NCBI GenBank assembly: GCA_946611595.1 | Contig: CAMODY010000042.1 | Coordinates: 1-12,628 of the forward strand | DNA length: 12,628 nucleotides | Direction of reading: 5' to 3' | Source: an uncultured Clostridia bacterium | GTDB lineage: Bacteria > Bacillota > Clostridia > Lachnospirales > Lachnospiraceae | Shown: positions 1 through 7,982 of the stretch, piece by piece | Layout of the letters: the number at the start of each line of letters is the position of its first letter | Numbering within the stretch: position 1 is the stretch's first letter | The notes under the pieces: generated by a model | Seen by the model: the letters and a program-made list of their open reading frames with translations, nothing else | Told to the model about the DNA's origin: nothing | The model's database searches: none | Position numbers and translations under genes: made by a program

Positions 1-650
1 AGGATCTGGTTTAAGAGAACCTGGGAGCCTTCTTTGTCTCTGCTTCGCACTGCGGTACGGAGTTTTCTTTCGATCGCGATCGGATAGGTATAATAATCCG
101 AAGTTTCGCTGGCTTTCATCCGCTCTACATACATAGCATTTAACAAACTATCCTGACGATAGAAATATCTTCCGGCTTTTCCATGGGAAAGATTGGAAAG
201 ATTTCCGCTGATTCCGGCTAAAAGTTCCGACATCGCCTGAATTTTCTGCGGTGGAAATTCCGGAACGTTCATGAGCGCATTGATATATTTTTTATTATTT
301 GTTGAAGCTAAAAGATCTTCTTTATTATCAAGGCATACCGGGCCTAAGACAAGGCCTCCGACAAGGTCGCCCTTTTCACTGGCAATCGAGGTACAGATCA
401 GAACCATTTCCTGCGGGCAATGGAAGGTATAAAGACCATCCCAGCGATAGGCTTCTTTACATCCATACGCAAACTGAGCATATCCTTTGCATTCTTTATG
501 CGGACAGAGTTCACATACATCGATACCTTTCTCGCCTTGGTCAGTTTCATAAGATTTCTCTGTCAGATCGACAACAGAACATGGCAGCTCTAGAATCATG
601 CCAAAATGTTTTGCGTATTTTAACGCTTCTTTTTTAAGTGACTTATCCAT
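1..650 (-). CDS. Partial transcriptional regulator with N-terminal PocR-type sensory domain (probably AraC family)
   Basis: This gene starts at an ATG at 648-650 and runs off the left edge, giving 216 codons without a stop. A GGGGTG stretch four bases upstream is a weak ribosome site. The N-terminal ~165 residues resemble a PocR ligand-binding domain: a Cys-rich segment (C46, C49, C54, C64, C78), an aromatic stretch ending in HCPQEM at 77-82, and a Gly-rich strand (GGLVLGPV, 98-105). Residues ~189-216 (YPIAIERKLRTAVRSRDKEG then VLLNQI) look like the helical linker that precedes the DNA-binding domain in PocR/AraC regulators. PocR itself controls propanediol/cobalamin genes, and related domains are thought to bind small hydrocarbon derivatives; the ligand here is unknown. 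The DNA-binding domain is outside the window, so the AraC assignment is an inference; a histidine-kinase-type output is also possible. It lies behind the gyrA terminator, so it is probably a separate unit. Confidence 0.75.
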   Translation of the reverse strand, partial: MDKSLKKEALKYAKHFGMILELPCSVVDLTEKSYETDQGEKGIDVCELCPHKECKGYAQFAYGCKEAYRWDGLYTFHCPQEMVLICTSIASEKGDLVGGLVLGPVCLDNKEDLLASTNNKKYINALMNVPEFPPQKIQAMSELLAGISGNLSNLSHGKAGRYFYRQDSLLNAMYVERMKASETSDYYTYPIAIERKLRTAVRSRDKEGSQVLLNQI

Positions 651-690
651 TTTTCACCCCAAAACCCCGGACTTAATAAAAATCTTCTTT

Positions 691-723
691 GTAAAAATAT
701 TTCATTTTTACATGGCATGTCAC
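691..723 (-). promoter_or_regulatory. Possible promoter/operator for the PocR-type regulator
   Basis: Reading leftward, GTGACA (718-723) followed after 18 nt by TATTTT (694-699) is a possible -35/-10 pair in front of the regulator gene. Two palindromes overlap it: ACATG-G-CATGT at 710-720, and GTAAAAAT-ATTTC-ATTTTTAC at 691-711 (8-bp perfect arms). Palindromes laid over promoter elements often bind regulators, possibly the gene's own product. The promoter match is only moderate (5/6 and 4/6). Confidence 0.35.
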
Positions 724-801
724 AGCTAAAAGTTGGATAATTGTCGGATTTTTATAAGATACTTCCCCTTTTTATTAAAAATATACTACTACAGCATAAA
801 A

Positions 802-831
802 GAAAGAGCAATATTTTTATATTGCTCTTTC
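802..831 (-). terminator. Intrinsic terminator downstream of gyrA
   Basis: A perfect 13-bp stem (802-814 with 819-831) closes a TTTT loop. On the minus strand the stem ends in ...CTTTC followed by TTTTATG, a short U-tract, and it sits 67 nt past the gyrA stop. The other side also has a T-rich run (836-842), so it might work weakly in both directions. It should end the dnaA-to-gyrA block and separate it from the regulator at the left edge. Confidence 0.75.
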
Positions 832-897
832 CATTCCTTTTTGTCATAGATCAGACTTTGGTAATTTTATTTAGTTGTTTTCCATATAACTGTCGCT

Positions 898-3477
898 TTA
901 TTCTTCAGACGGGTTTTCTTCGGTCGGATTTTCTTCAGATGCCCCCTCTTCCGTTACTGCCTCTTCAGATGTAACGTCTTCAGCCTCTGCCGTTTCTCCT
1001 TCCGAGCCTTCTTCCGTCGCTTCATCCTCTAAGAATTCTGCGGTCAGTCTTGCCATGCCGGCAAGTTTTACATTGCTATCTTTGTCGATATTGATGATCT
1101 TAACACCCTGGGTGTTTCTTCCGATAACGGAAACGCTGTCTACAGAGGTCCTCATTACAACACCGCCGTTTGTGATCAGCATGATCTGGTCACCATCATT
1201 TACTGCGCTTGCCGCAACCAGACTTCCGGTACGCTCTGTTACTTTGTAGCAAAGGACTCCCATTCCGCCTCTGTGCTGCGCTTTAAATTCTTCGAACTTC
1301 GTTCTCTTGCCCATGCCGTTTTCGGTTGCAAAGAGAATGTCATCTCCCTGAACGTCTAAGGCAAGTGTGATAACCTCATCTCCATCCGCAAGTTTCATAC
1401 CGGTGACACCCATGGAAGATCTTCCGGTTGCACGGACTTCTTCTTCGTTGAAACGGATACTCTTTCCGCCCTTGGTGATCAGAACGATCTCGCGCTTTCC
1501 ATCTGTCATATCAACATCGATGAGTTCGTCATCCTCTCTTAAGCTGATCGCGATGATACCGGTCTGGCGGATATTTGCATAATCTGCAAGCGGGGTCTTC
1601 TTGATCAGACCTTTCTTTGTTGCCATCAAGAGGTTTTCTGCATCATCGAACTGCTCAACAACCATTGCTGTTGCAATACTCTCGCCCGGCTGCAGCTGAA
1701 GAAGGTTTACGATCGCCGTTCCTCTTGCAGTACGGGAAGCTTCCGGAATCTGGTATGCCTTCAGGAGATATACACGTCCGGTGTTGGTAAAGAACAGCAT
1801 TCTGTGATGAGCCGTCGTGATGAACATCCTGTCGATCACGTCATCATCGATGGTCTGCATACCCTTGATGCCCTTACCTCCACGGTTCTGCTCCTTGAAG
1901 TTGTCGATATCCATTCTCTTGATGTAGCCAAGACGTGTCATTGTGATCACGGTGCTGTCATCCGGAATGAGGTCTTCATCTTCAAGTTCTCCATCATCGA
2001 TTCCGATTGAGGTCTTTCTCTCATCACCATATTTTTCTTTCATGATGATGATTTCTTCTTTGATCACACCAAGCAGTTTTTTCTCATCTGCAAGAATTGC
2101 TTTGTAATATTTGATCTTCTCTAAAAGTTCTGCGTGTTCTTCTTCCAGTTTTTCTCTTTCGAGACCTGTCAGAGCACGGATTCTCATATCAACGATTGCC
2201 TGTGCCTGAACATCATCTAAGCCGAAGCGCTCACATAACGCATTCTTTGCATCCTGGGTCGTGCGGCTTCCGCGGACGATACGGATGACTTCGTCGATAT
2301 TATCGAGCGCGATCAGCAATCCTTCTAAGATATGCGCACGCTCTTCTGCTTTATTGAGATCATATTTCGTTCTTCTGGTAACAACATCCTCCTGATGTTT
2401 CAGGTAATAAGAGAGCATTTCCAGAAGATTGAAGATCTTCGGCTCATTATTGACCAGCGCCAGCATGATCACGCCGAAGCTGTCCTGCAGCTGGGTATGT
2501 TTATAAAGCTGGTTTAAGATGACATTCGGATTCACATCTTTTCTGAGCTCTATGACCACGCGTGTTCCTGTCTGGTCCGTCTCATCACGAAGGTCTGTGA
2601 TGCCGTCAATCTTTTTATCTTTATGTAAGTCACCAATCTTTTCGACCAGTTTTGCTTTATTTACCAGATATGGAAGTTCCGTAATAACGATACGGTTCTT
2701 TCCGCCTTCCATCGGCTCAATCTCAGAGACCGCACGGATCTTGATCTTTCCACGGCCGGTGCGGTATGCATCTTCGATACCTCTTCTGCCTAAGATTGTA
2801 GCGCCGGTTGGGAAATCCGGTCCTTTTACGATTCGCATCACATCTTCGATCGTGGTTTCCGTGTCTGCGATCTTATCGTCAATGATCTTGATGACTGCAT
2901 CGATCAGCTCCGTCAGATTGTGCGGTGGAATATTGGTTGCCATACCAACTGCAATACCTGTCGTTCCGTTTGCTAAGAGGTTCGGATATCTTGCCGGAAG
3001 AACGACCGGCTCTTTTTCCGTCTCGTCAAAGTTCGGAACAAAGTCTACGGTATTTTTATTAATATCGGCAAGCATCTCCATTGCGATCTTGGAAAGTCTT
3101 GCTTCCGTATAACGCATTGCAGCTGCGCCGTCGCCGTCTTCGGATCCGAAGTTTCCATGTCCGTCAACCAGCGGATATCTTGTGGACCATTCCTGTGCCA
3201 TGTTAACTAATGCTCCATAAATGGAGGAGTCACCATGCGGATGGTACTTACCCATGGTATCACCGACGATACGTGCACATTTTCTGTGCGGCTTATCCGG
3301 TCCGTTATTCAGCTCGATCATGGAATACAGAACACGCCTCTGTACCGGCTTCAGTCCATCCCTTACATCCGGAAGCGCTCGAGATGCAATAACACTCATT
3401 GCGTAGTCGATGTAGGAATTTTCCATCGTCTGCTTCAGATCGACTTCTTCTATTTTGTCAAAGATATGCTCGTCCAT
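898..3477 (-). CDS. gyrA: DNA gyrase subunit A
   Basis: GyrA is the DNA cleavage-rejoining subunit of gyrase, which with GyrB adds negative supercoils using ATP. The 859-residue length fits the family. The breakage-reunion domain begins at once; the catalytic tyrosine is Y123 in AAAMRYTEAR. The quinolone-pocket stretch HPHGDSSIYG (79-88) has Ser at 84 (E. coli S83) and Gly at 88 (E. coli D87). The GyrA box QNRGGKG at 530-536 marks the DNA-wrapping C-terminal domain and separates GyrA from ParC; a related blade motif QHRGGMG is at 734-740. The last 43 residues (817-859) form an acidic tail with 20 Asp/Glu and no Lys/Arg. The start has AAAGGGG six bases upstream, within the 24-nt gap after gyrB, so the two subunits are probably co-transcribed. 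A 13-bp-stem terminator follows. Confidence 0.98.
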   Translation of the reverse strand: MDEHIFDKIEEVDLKQTMENSYIDYAMSVIASRALPDVRDGLKPVQRRVLYSMIELNNGPDKPHRKCARIVGDTMGKYHPHGDSSIYGALVNMAQEWSTRYPLVDGHGNFGSEDGDGAAAMRYTEARLSKIAMEMLADINKNTVDFVPNFDETEKEPVVLPARYPNLLANGTTGIAVGMATNIPPHNLTELIDAVIKIIDDKIADTETTIEDVMRIVKGPDFPTGATILGRRGIEDAYRTGRGKIKIRAVSEIEPMEGGKNRIVITELPYLVNKAKLVEKIGDLHKDKKIDGITDLRDETDQTGTRVVIELRKDVNPNVILNQLYKHTQLQDSFGVIMLALVNNEPKIFNLLEMLSYYLKHQEDVVTRRTKYDLNKAEERAHILEGLLIALDNIDEVIRIVRGSRTTQDAKNALCERFGLDDVQAQAIVDMRIRALTGLEREKLEEEHAELLEKIKYYKAILADEKKLLGVIKEEIIIMKEKYGDERKTSIGIDDGELEDEDLIPDDSTVITMTRLGYIKRMDIDNFKEQNRGGKGIKGMQTIDDDVIDRMFITTAHHRMLFFTNTGRVYLLKAYQIPEASRTARGTAIVNLLQLQPGESIATAMVVEQFDDAENLLMATKKGLIKKTPLADYANIRQTGIIAISLREDDELIDVDMTDGKREIVLITKGGKSIRFNEEEVRATGRSSMGVTGMKLADGDEVITLALDVQGDDILFATENGMGKRTKFEEFKAQHRGGMGVLCYKVTERTGSLVAASAVNDGDQIMLITNGGVVMRTSVDSVSVIGRNTQGVKIINIDKDSNVKLAGMARLTAEFLEDEATEEGSEGETAEAEDVTSEEAVTEEGASEENPTEENPSEE

Positions 3478-3501
3478 TCAGTTCCCCTTTATGCATCTTC
3501 A

Positions 3502-5448
3502 TTAAATATCGATGTTTGTTGCGTATTTCGCATTGGTTTCGATGAATTCTCTTCTCGGCTCTACCTCATCACCCATCAGAGTTGTAAAGGTAACATCGAG
3601 ATCCTGTGGATTTTCGTCATCGATCACAACTTTGGAAAGGATTCTTGTCTCCGGATCCATGGTCGTCTCCCAAAGCTGGCTTGCATCCATCTCTCCAAGA
3701 CCTTTGTAACGCTGGATCTTGTTCTGATTATCTCTTCCGATTTCCTCTAAGATCTGATTCAATTCCGCATCACTGTATGCATAGTACTGTTTTTTATTTC
3801 TTGTTACCTGATACAGCGGAGGTTTTGCCAGATATACATGTCCTTCTTTGATCAGCTCCGGCATGAAGCGGTAGAAGAAGGTAAGAAGGAGCGTTGCAAT
3901 ATGTGCACCATCGACATCGGCATCGGTCATGATGATGATCTTGTGATATCTCAGTTTGGAAATATCAAAGTCTTCATGGATACCGGTTCCGAAAGCGGTG
4001 ATCATCGTACGGATCTCAGCATTTCCTAAGATACGGTCAAGTCTTGCCTTTTCTACGTTTAAGATTTTTCCACGGAGAGGAAGGATCGCCTGCGTCTTAC
4101 GGATTCTTGCTTTCTTTGCACTTCCACCCGCAGAGTCTCCCTCTACGATAAAGATCTCACAGTTTTCCGGATTTTTATCGGAGCAGTCTGCCAGTTTTCC
4201 GGGAAGGCCGCCGCCTGCAAGCGGACTCTTACGAGTAGCTTCTCTTGCTTTTCTTGCAGCATCCCTTGCGCGCTGGGCAAGAAGCGATTTTTCGCAGATC
4301 ATTTTTGCAATCTGCGGATTCTGCTCAAGGTAATAGGTCAGCTGTTCACTCACGATAGATTCCACAGCTGCTCTTGCTTCGCTGTTTCCAAGTTTCTGTT
4401 TTGTCTGTCCTTCGAACTGAGGATCTTCCACTTTTACGGAAACGATCGCACTTAAACCTTCACGGATATCTTCACCGGAAAGATTGGATTCTTTTTCTTT
4501 TAAGATTTTGTTGTTACGTGCATAGTCATTGAATACACGGGTCAGCGCTCTCTTTAATCCCTCAAGATGGGTACCGCCTTCCGGTGTATTGATATTGTTT
4601 ACGAAAGTATAGATACCTTCGTTATAACCATCGTTGTGCTGCATTGCCACTTCTACGGCAACACTGTTTTTATTTCCTTCAAAATACAGGATGTCTTCGT
4701 ATAAAGGAGAAGAAGTCCGGTTGATATAAGCAACGAATTCTTTGATACCACCTTCATAGTGGAAGGTCTTCTCCTGCTCTTTTCCTTCTCTGGTATCAAT
4801 GAGGTTGATCTTCAGACCTTTTGTAAGGAAGGCCATCTCACGAAGTCTTCTCTGAAGAACTCCAAAATCATAAACGGTCTCTTCGAAGATCTCGCGGTCC
4901 GGAAGGAAGGTGATGGTAGAACCTGTTTTTTCTATCGGGCATTCACCTAAAATTTCAAGATCATGCTTACGATGTCCTCTGGAATATTCCTGATGATGGA
5001 CTTTTCCTTCTCTGTAGATCGTAACATCAAGGTGTTCGGAGAGAGCATTAACAACAGATGCGCCTACACCGTGCAGACCACCGGATACCTTATATCCTCC
5101 ACCGCCGAATTTTCCGCCGGCATGCAGTTTTGTAAATACCAGCTCGACAGCGGAAACGCCTTCTTTATGGTTGATACCTGTCGGAATTCCACGTCCATTA
5201 TCCTCAACGGTAATGGAATCATCCGGATTGATCGTGACGGTGATCTCCGTACAATATCCGGCAAGCGCTTCATCGACAGCATTATCTACGATTTCGTATA
5301 CCAGGTGGTGAAGACCTCTCGAAGAAATACTTCCGATATACATACCCGGACGTTTTCTTACGGCTTCAAGTCCTTCGAGCACCTGGATATTATCCGCGCC
5401 GTACTCTTCCGTTACTTCTGTGTCTCTTAAATCTTTGTTTTCTGCCAT
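3502..5448 (-). CDS. gyrB: DNA gyrase subunit B
   Basis: GyrB is the ATPase subunit of gyrase. At 648 residues it has the short form usual in Gram-positives, without the insertion seen in enterobacteria. The GHKL ATPase shows E52 and N56 in YEIVDNAVDEA, D83 in VEDNGRGIP, and the GGLHGVGASVVNALS lid loop (123-137). The transducer domain follows. The TOPRIM domain has EGDSAGG (436-442, acidic residue E436), the LPLRGKILNVEKAR stretch (457-469 region) and the metal-binding D509/D511/D513 in TDADVDGAH. The C-terminal tail QRYKGLGEMD (579-588) contacts GyrA. The start is set by GAAGGA six bases upstream, lying wholly in the 12-nt gap after recF. ParE is the main alternative, but adjacency to gyrA and the origin position support GyrB. 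Nothing looks broken. Confidence 0.98.
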   Translation of the reverse strand: MAENKDLRDTEVTEEYGADNIQVLEGLEAVRKRPGMYIGSISSRGLHHLVYEIVDNAVDEALAGYCTEITVTINPDDSITVEDNGRGIPTGINHKEGVSAVELVFTKLHAGGKFGGGGYKVSGGLHGVGASVVNALSEHLDVTIYREGKVHHQEYSRGHRKHDLEILGECPIEKTGSTITFLPDREIFEETVYDFGVLQRRLREMAFLTKGLKINLIDTREGKEQEKTFHYEGGIKEFVAYINRTSSPLYEDILYFEGNKNSVAVEVAMQHNDGYNEGIYTFVNNINTPEGGTHLEGLKRALTRVFNDYARNNKILKEKESNLSGEDIREGLSAIVSVKVEDPQFEGQTKQKLGNSEARAAVESIVSEQLTYYLEQNPQIAKMICEKSLLAQRARDAARKAREATRKSPLAGGGLPGKLADCSDKNPENCEIFIVEGDSAGGSAKKARIRKTQAILPLRGKILNVEKARLDRILGNAEIRTMITAFGTGIHEDFDISKLRYHKIIIMTDADVDGAHIATLLLTFFYRFMPELIKEGHVYLAKPPLYQVTRNKKQYYAYSDAELNQILEEIGRDNQNKIQRYKGLGEMDASQLWETTMDPETRILSKVVIDDENPQDLDVTFTTLMGDEVEPRREFIETNAKYATNIDI

Positions 5449-5460
5449 TCTTTATCCTTC

Positions 5461-6555
5461 TTATCTTTCTGTTACTGTAGCTTCTTTGATATAAAACTTT
5501 TTCGCAGTACCAATTTCATTTTCTATAAATTCATCCATACCAGTACAAGTGATGATCGTCTGGGTATCTCCCATTCCTTTCAGGAGTTTTTCCTGCCGGT
5601 TTCGGTCGAGTTCCGAAAGAACATCGTCTAAGAGTAAAATCGGTTTTTCTCTTTTTGCCTCTTCGATCATTTTGATCTCTGCAAGCTTTAAGGAAAGCAC
5701 GCAGGTGCGCTGCTGCCCCTGACTTCCAAAAATCTTAAGGTCTTTTTCCTGCTCATAAAAAAGCAGATCATCTCTATGCGGGCCGACCGAAGTATTTTTA
5801 TAAATCTTATCCCTCTCCCTGTTCCTTAAGAGTTCTTCATAAAACTCTTCTTCGGAAACAGAAGGATCATAGATCAGCTTCAGTTTTTCCCTTCCTTCAG
5901 TCAGATCATAGTGAATATCAAAGATACAATCATTGATTTCTTCTATGAATTTTCTCCTCCGACTGATGATTTTTGCCCCAAATTGAACTAACTGCAGATC
6001 CCAGATATCGAGTGTTTCCAGTAATTCATCCTTTTTGTCTGCAGCACTATCCAATTTTTTCAGCAGTTCATGCCTTTGTTTTAATATTTTGGAATAATTG
6101 ATCAGATCTTCGACATAGATTGGATCAATCTGACATAATTCCTGATTGATAAAATTTCTGCGGTGGGACGGTCCCCTTTTGATCAGTTCCAGATCTTCCG
6201 GAGAGAAAATTACGACACTGACTCTTCCATAGAGTTCACTGATCCTTTTGATTGGAATCCGGTTTACCGCAATTCCCTTTCCTCCGGACTTTTTTAAATG
6301 GATATCGATCCGTTCTGTAAGACCGTCTTCCGAAAATTCACCTTTTATATGAGCTTCATTACATCCAAGGCGGATGATCTCATGCTCTTTGCTGCGCCTG
6401 TGACTTTTTCCAAGACCGCACATATAGATGCTTTCTAAGATATTTGTCTTTCCCTGCGCATTTTCTCCGTAGATAATATTGACTCCCGGATCAAACGATA
6501 TGGACAGCGATTCATAATTTCTGTAATTTTTCAGTTCCAGCGTATTTATTCGCAT
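5461..6555 (-). CDS. recF: DNA replication and repair protein RecF
   Basis: RecF is an SMC-like ATPase that, with RecO and RecR, helps load RecA at single-strand gaps and stalled forks. The 364 residues match the family. Visible motifs are YRNY at 11-14, Walker A GENAQGKT at 30-37, the ABC signature SQGQQRT at 278-284 and Walker B ILLLDDVLSELD at 306-317; the segment between is the helical arm. The start ATG lies inside the end of yaaA, overlapping it by 10 bp. The nearest purine-rich site (GGAGAG) is about 11 bases upstream inside yaaA, so translation probably depends in part on ribosomes leaving yaaA. In B. subtilis a small gene (remB/yaaB) lies between recF and gyrB; here gyrB follows after 12 nt, so that gene is absent from this position. 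Confidence 0.97.
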   Translation of the reverse strand: MRINTLELKNYRNYESLSISFDPGVNIIYGENAQGKTNILESIYMCGLGKSHRRSKEHEIIRLGCNEAHIKGEFSEDGLTERIDIHLKKSGGKGIAVNRIPIKRISELYGRVSVVIFSPEDLELIKRGPSHRRNFINQELCQIDPIYVEDLINYSKILKQRHELLKKLDSAADKKDELLETLDIWDLQLVQFGAKIISRRRKFIEEINDCIFDIHYDLTEGREKLKLIYDPSVSEEEFYEELLRNRERDKIYKNTSVGPHRDDLLFYEQEKDLKIFGSQGQQRTCVLSLKLAEIKMIEEAKREKPILLLDDVLSELDRNRQEKLLKGMGDTQTIITCTGMDEFIENEIGTAKKFYIKEATVTER

Positions 6556-6755
6556 ATAAGAATCGTCTCTCCGTTATAATCTACGCGGTCTCCGTTTCTT
6601 AATTTTTTTCCTCTCTGGTATTCCACCTCACCATTCACAGACACCAAGCCATCTGCAATCACCATTTTTGCATCGACTCCGCTGCCGACAAGACCTGCAG
6701 CCTTCAGTGCCTGTCCAAGTTTGATATATTCTTCTCTTAAGAAAATCTTTTCCAT
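6546..6755 (-). CDS. yaaA: S4-domain RNA-binding protein YaaA (RlbA-like)
   Basis: This 69-residue protein is almost entirely an S4 RNA-binding fold: EYIKLGQALKAAGLVGSG (9-26), then the strand-turn-strand VSVNGEVEYQRGKKLRNGD (39-57). It matches the small conserved gene between dnaN and recF in Firmicutes (B. subtilis yaaA). A ribosome-related role has been suggested for that family, but the exact function is uncertain. Only one nucleotide separates the dnaN stop codon from its ATG (TAAGATG), and there is no good Shine-Dalgarno upstream, so it is probably translated by coupling to dnaN. It shares 10 bp with recF. It should not be confused with the unrelated E. coli gene also called yaaA. Confidence 0.92.
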   Translation of the reverse strand: MEKIFLREEYIKLGQALKAAGLVGSGVDAKMVIADGLVSVNGEVEYQRGKKLRNGDRVDYNGETILICE

Positions 6756-6756
6756 C

Positions 6757-7857
6757 TTATCTGTTGATATTTACAGGCAGAATGATGTAAATATATTCTC
6801 CTTCTTTACTCTTGATGAAGCATGGTGCATTGGAATTTACAAAGTAGATTGAAATTTCCTCATCATCGATAACTTTCAGCGCTTCAATGAAAAATCTCGG
6901 GTTGAAACCAATCACAAGATCCTTACCCTCTTTGTTGATGTAAAGATGGCTGTTCATAGAACCAACGGAAGAAGAAATATCGATATTCATCTCTCCATCC
7001 TGGATATCTAAGATGACCGGCTTCTTCTCGCCTTCTCTTGTAAGAGTAAAAGCTCTGTCGATACTGTTGAAGAAATCGCTGCGATTTACTTTTACAGAAG
7101 TCTCATAATCAGAAGAAATCATCTGCTCAACGTTGAAATATTCTCCCTCAATCAGACGGGAAACAACAACGGTACTTCCAAATGCAAACTTGATAAATTT
7201 CTTATCAAAAGTAATATCTACGACGTCTTCTTTTTCAGAACCTAAGATTCTGCTGATCTCATTTAAAGTTTTTCCGGGAACGATGACTTTGCAAGGAGCA
7301 TATTCCATTGCCAGCTCTTCTTTTCTGATAGAAATTCTGTGGCTGTCTAAGGAAACAACTTTGATGGTCTTTCCATCGATTTCAAATAATTCACCTCTCA
7401 TGATGGCATTCGCATCATTTTGAGCAATTGAAAAGATCGTCTGACGGATCAGCTCTTTTAAAGTGTACTGAGAGATAGAAATCTTATTTTCTGTATTGGT
7501 CTGTGGAAGCTCCGGAAACTCGTTCGGATTATTTCCATTCAAGACGAATTCGGAATCTTCACAGGTCACTTTCATTTTATAATTGGAACTTGTATCAAGC
7601 GTTACCTGGTTATCAGGCAGCTTTCTTACGATTTCACTGAAAATTCTCGCATTGATCGCAATCTTACCAGGACTTTCGATTTTTCCTTCGATAGAGGTCT
7701 CAATACCCATATCGTTGTCGTTGGTAATAATGCGGATATCTCCACTTGCATCAATCAGAAATGATTCCAAAATAGGAAGCGTTGTTTTTCCCGGAACTGC
7801 ACGAAGTGCGATATTGATTCCGTTCAAAAGATCATTTTTGGAACAGGTGATTTTCAT
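6757..7857 (-). CDS. dnaN: DNA polymerase III sliding clamp (beta subunit)
   Basis: DnaN forms a dimeric ring around DNA that tethers DNA polymerase III and recruits other repair and replication proteins. The 366 residues match the family's three tandem clamp folds. The N-terminus (MKITCSKNDLLNGINIALRA) and the C-terminal YIYIILPV strand are typical, as is the NPRFFIEALKV stretch in the third domain, which lines the partner-binding pocket. A good ribosome site, AAAGGAG, lies ten bases upstream of the ATG. It follows dnaA after a 258-bp gap that appears to hold part of the origin, and is followed one base later by yaaA. I could not identify a convincing separate promoter; the A/T tract at 7890-7911 could supply a -10 box but no clear -35 is placed with it. 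Confidence 0.98.
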   Translation of the reverse strand: MKITCSKNDLLNGINIALRAVPGKTTLPILESFLIDASGDIRIITNDNDMGIETSIEGKIESPGKIAINARIFSEIVRKLPDNQVTLDTSSNYKMKVTCEDSEFVLNGNNPNEFPELPQTNTENKISISQYTLKELIRQTIFSIAQNDANAIMRGELFEIDGKTIKVVSLDSHRISIRKEELAMEYAPCKVIVPGKTLNEISRILGSEKEDVVDITFDKKFIKFAFGSTVVVSRLIEGEYFNVEQMISSDYETSVKVNRSDFFNSIDRAFTLTREGEKKPVILDIQDGEMNIDISSSVGSMNSHLYINKEGKDLVIGFNPRFFIEALKVIDDEEISIYFVNSNAPCFIKSKEGEYIYIILPVNINR

Positions 7858-7889
7858 GTGTGTAATTCTCCTTTCAAAGCTATCGCTTG

Positions 7890-7911
7890 ATAAATATATA
7901 TATAATTTTAA
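7890..7911. other. 22-nt pure A/T tract, candidate DNA unwinding element
   Basis: Every base from 7890 to 7911 is A or T, including an alternating TATATATATATA core. It lies about 30 bp upstream of the dnaN start and 20 bp from the tandem DnaA-like 8-mers at 7932-7947. Such tracts melt easily, which fits an origin unwinding site; it could equally be the -10 region of a dnaN promoter. Confidence 0.4.
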
Positions 7912-7923
7912 GACGTCGTCTTA
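7909..7923. repeat. Palindrome TAAGAC-GTC-GTCTTA
   Basis: Perfect 6-bp arms flank a 3-base centre. It sits between the pure A/T tract and the tandem DnaA-like 8-mers, upstream of dnaN. It could be a regulator operator or an origin-protein site; no known consensus is recognised. Confidence 0.5.
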
Positions 7924-7931
7924 TTAGTCTC

Positions 7932-7947
7932 TGTGAATATGTGAAAA
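7932..7947. promoter_or_regulatory. Tandem degenerate DnaA-box-like 8-mers
   Basis: TGTGAATA (7932-7939) and TGTGAAAA (7940-7947) lie head to tail with no spacer, in the same orientation as the exact boxes upstream of dnaA. The first extended 9-mer is two bases from consensus, the second three. Close tandem boxes beside an A/T tract resemble the basal unwinding site of B. subtilis. Confidence 0.35.
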
Positions 7948-7982
7948 TGGCGGATATTCCTTGAAAACTAAGCATTTCTTCC

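Noticed and set aside
299..637. A 112-codon plus-strand open frame near the left edge
   Set aside because: The opposite strand encodes a protein with recognisable PocR-like features in the same place, so this frame is a shadow.
741..750. Spo0A-box-like TTGTCGGA
   Set aside because: One mismatch in a short motif, single copy, far from a promoter; too weak to claim.
2519..3112. A 197-codon open frame on the plus strand inside gyrA
   Set aside because: It lies wholly antisense to a clearly coding gene, has low-complexity Ser/Ile/Val-rich content and no ribosome site; it is an antisense shadow.
3235..3750. A 171-codon plus-strand open frame spanning the gyrB-gyrA junction
   Set aside because: It is antisense to both gyrase genes and resembles no family; chance open frame.
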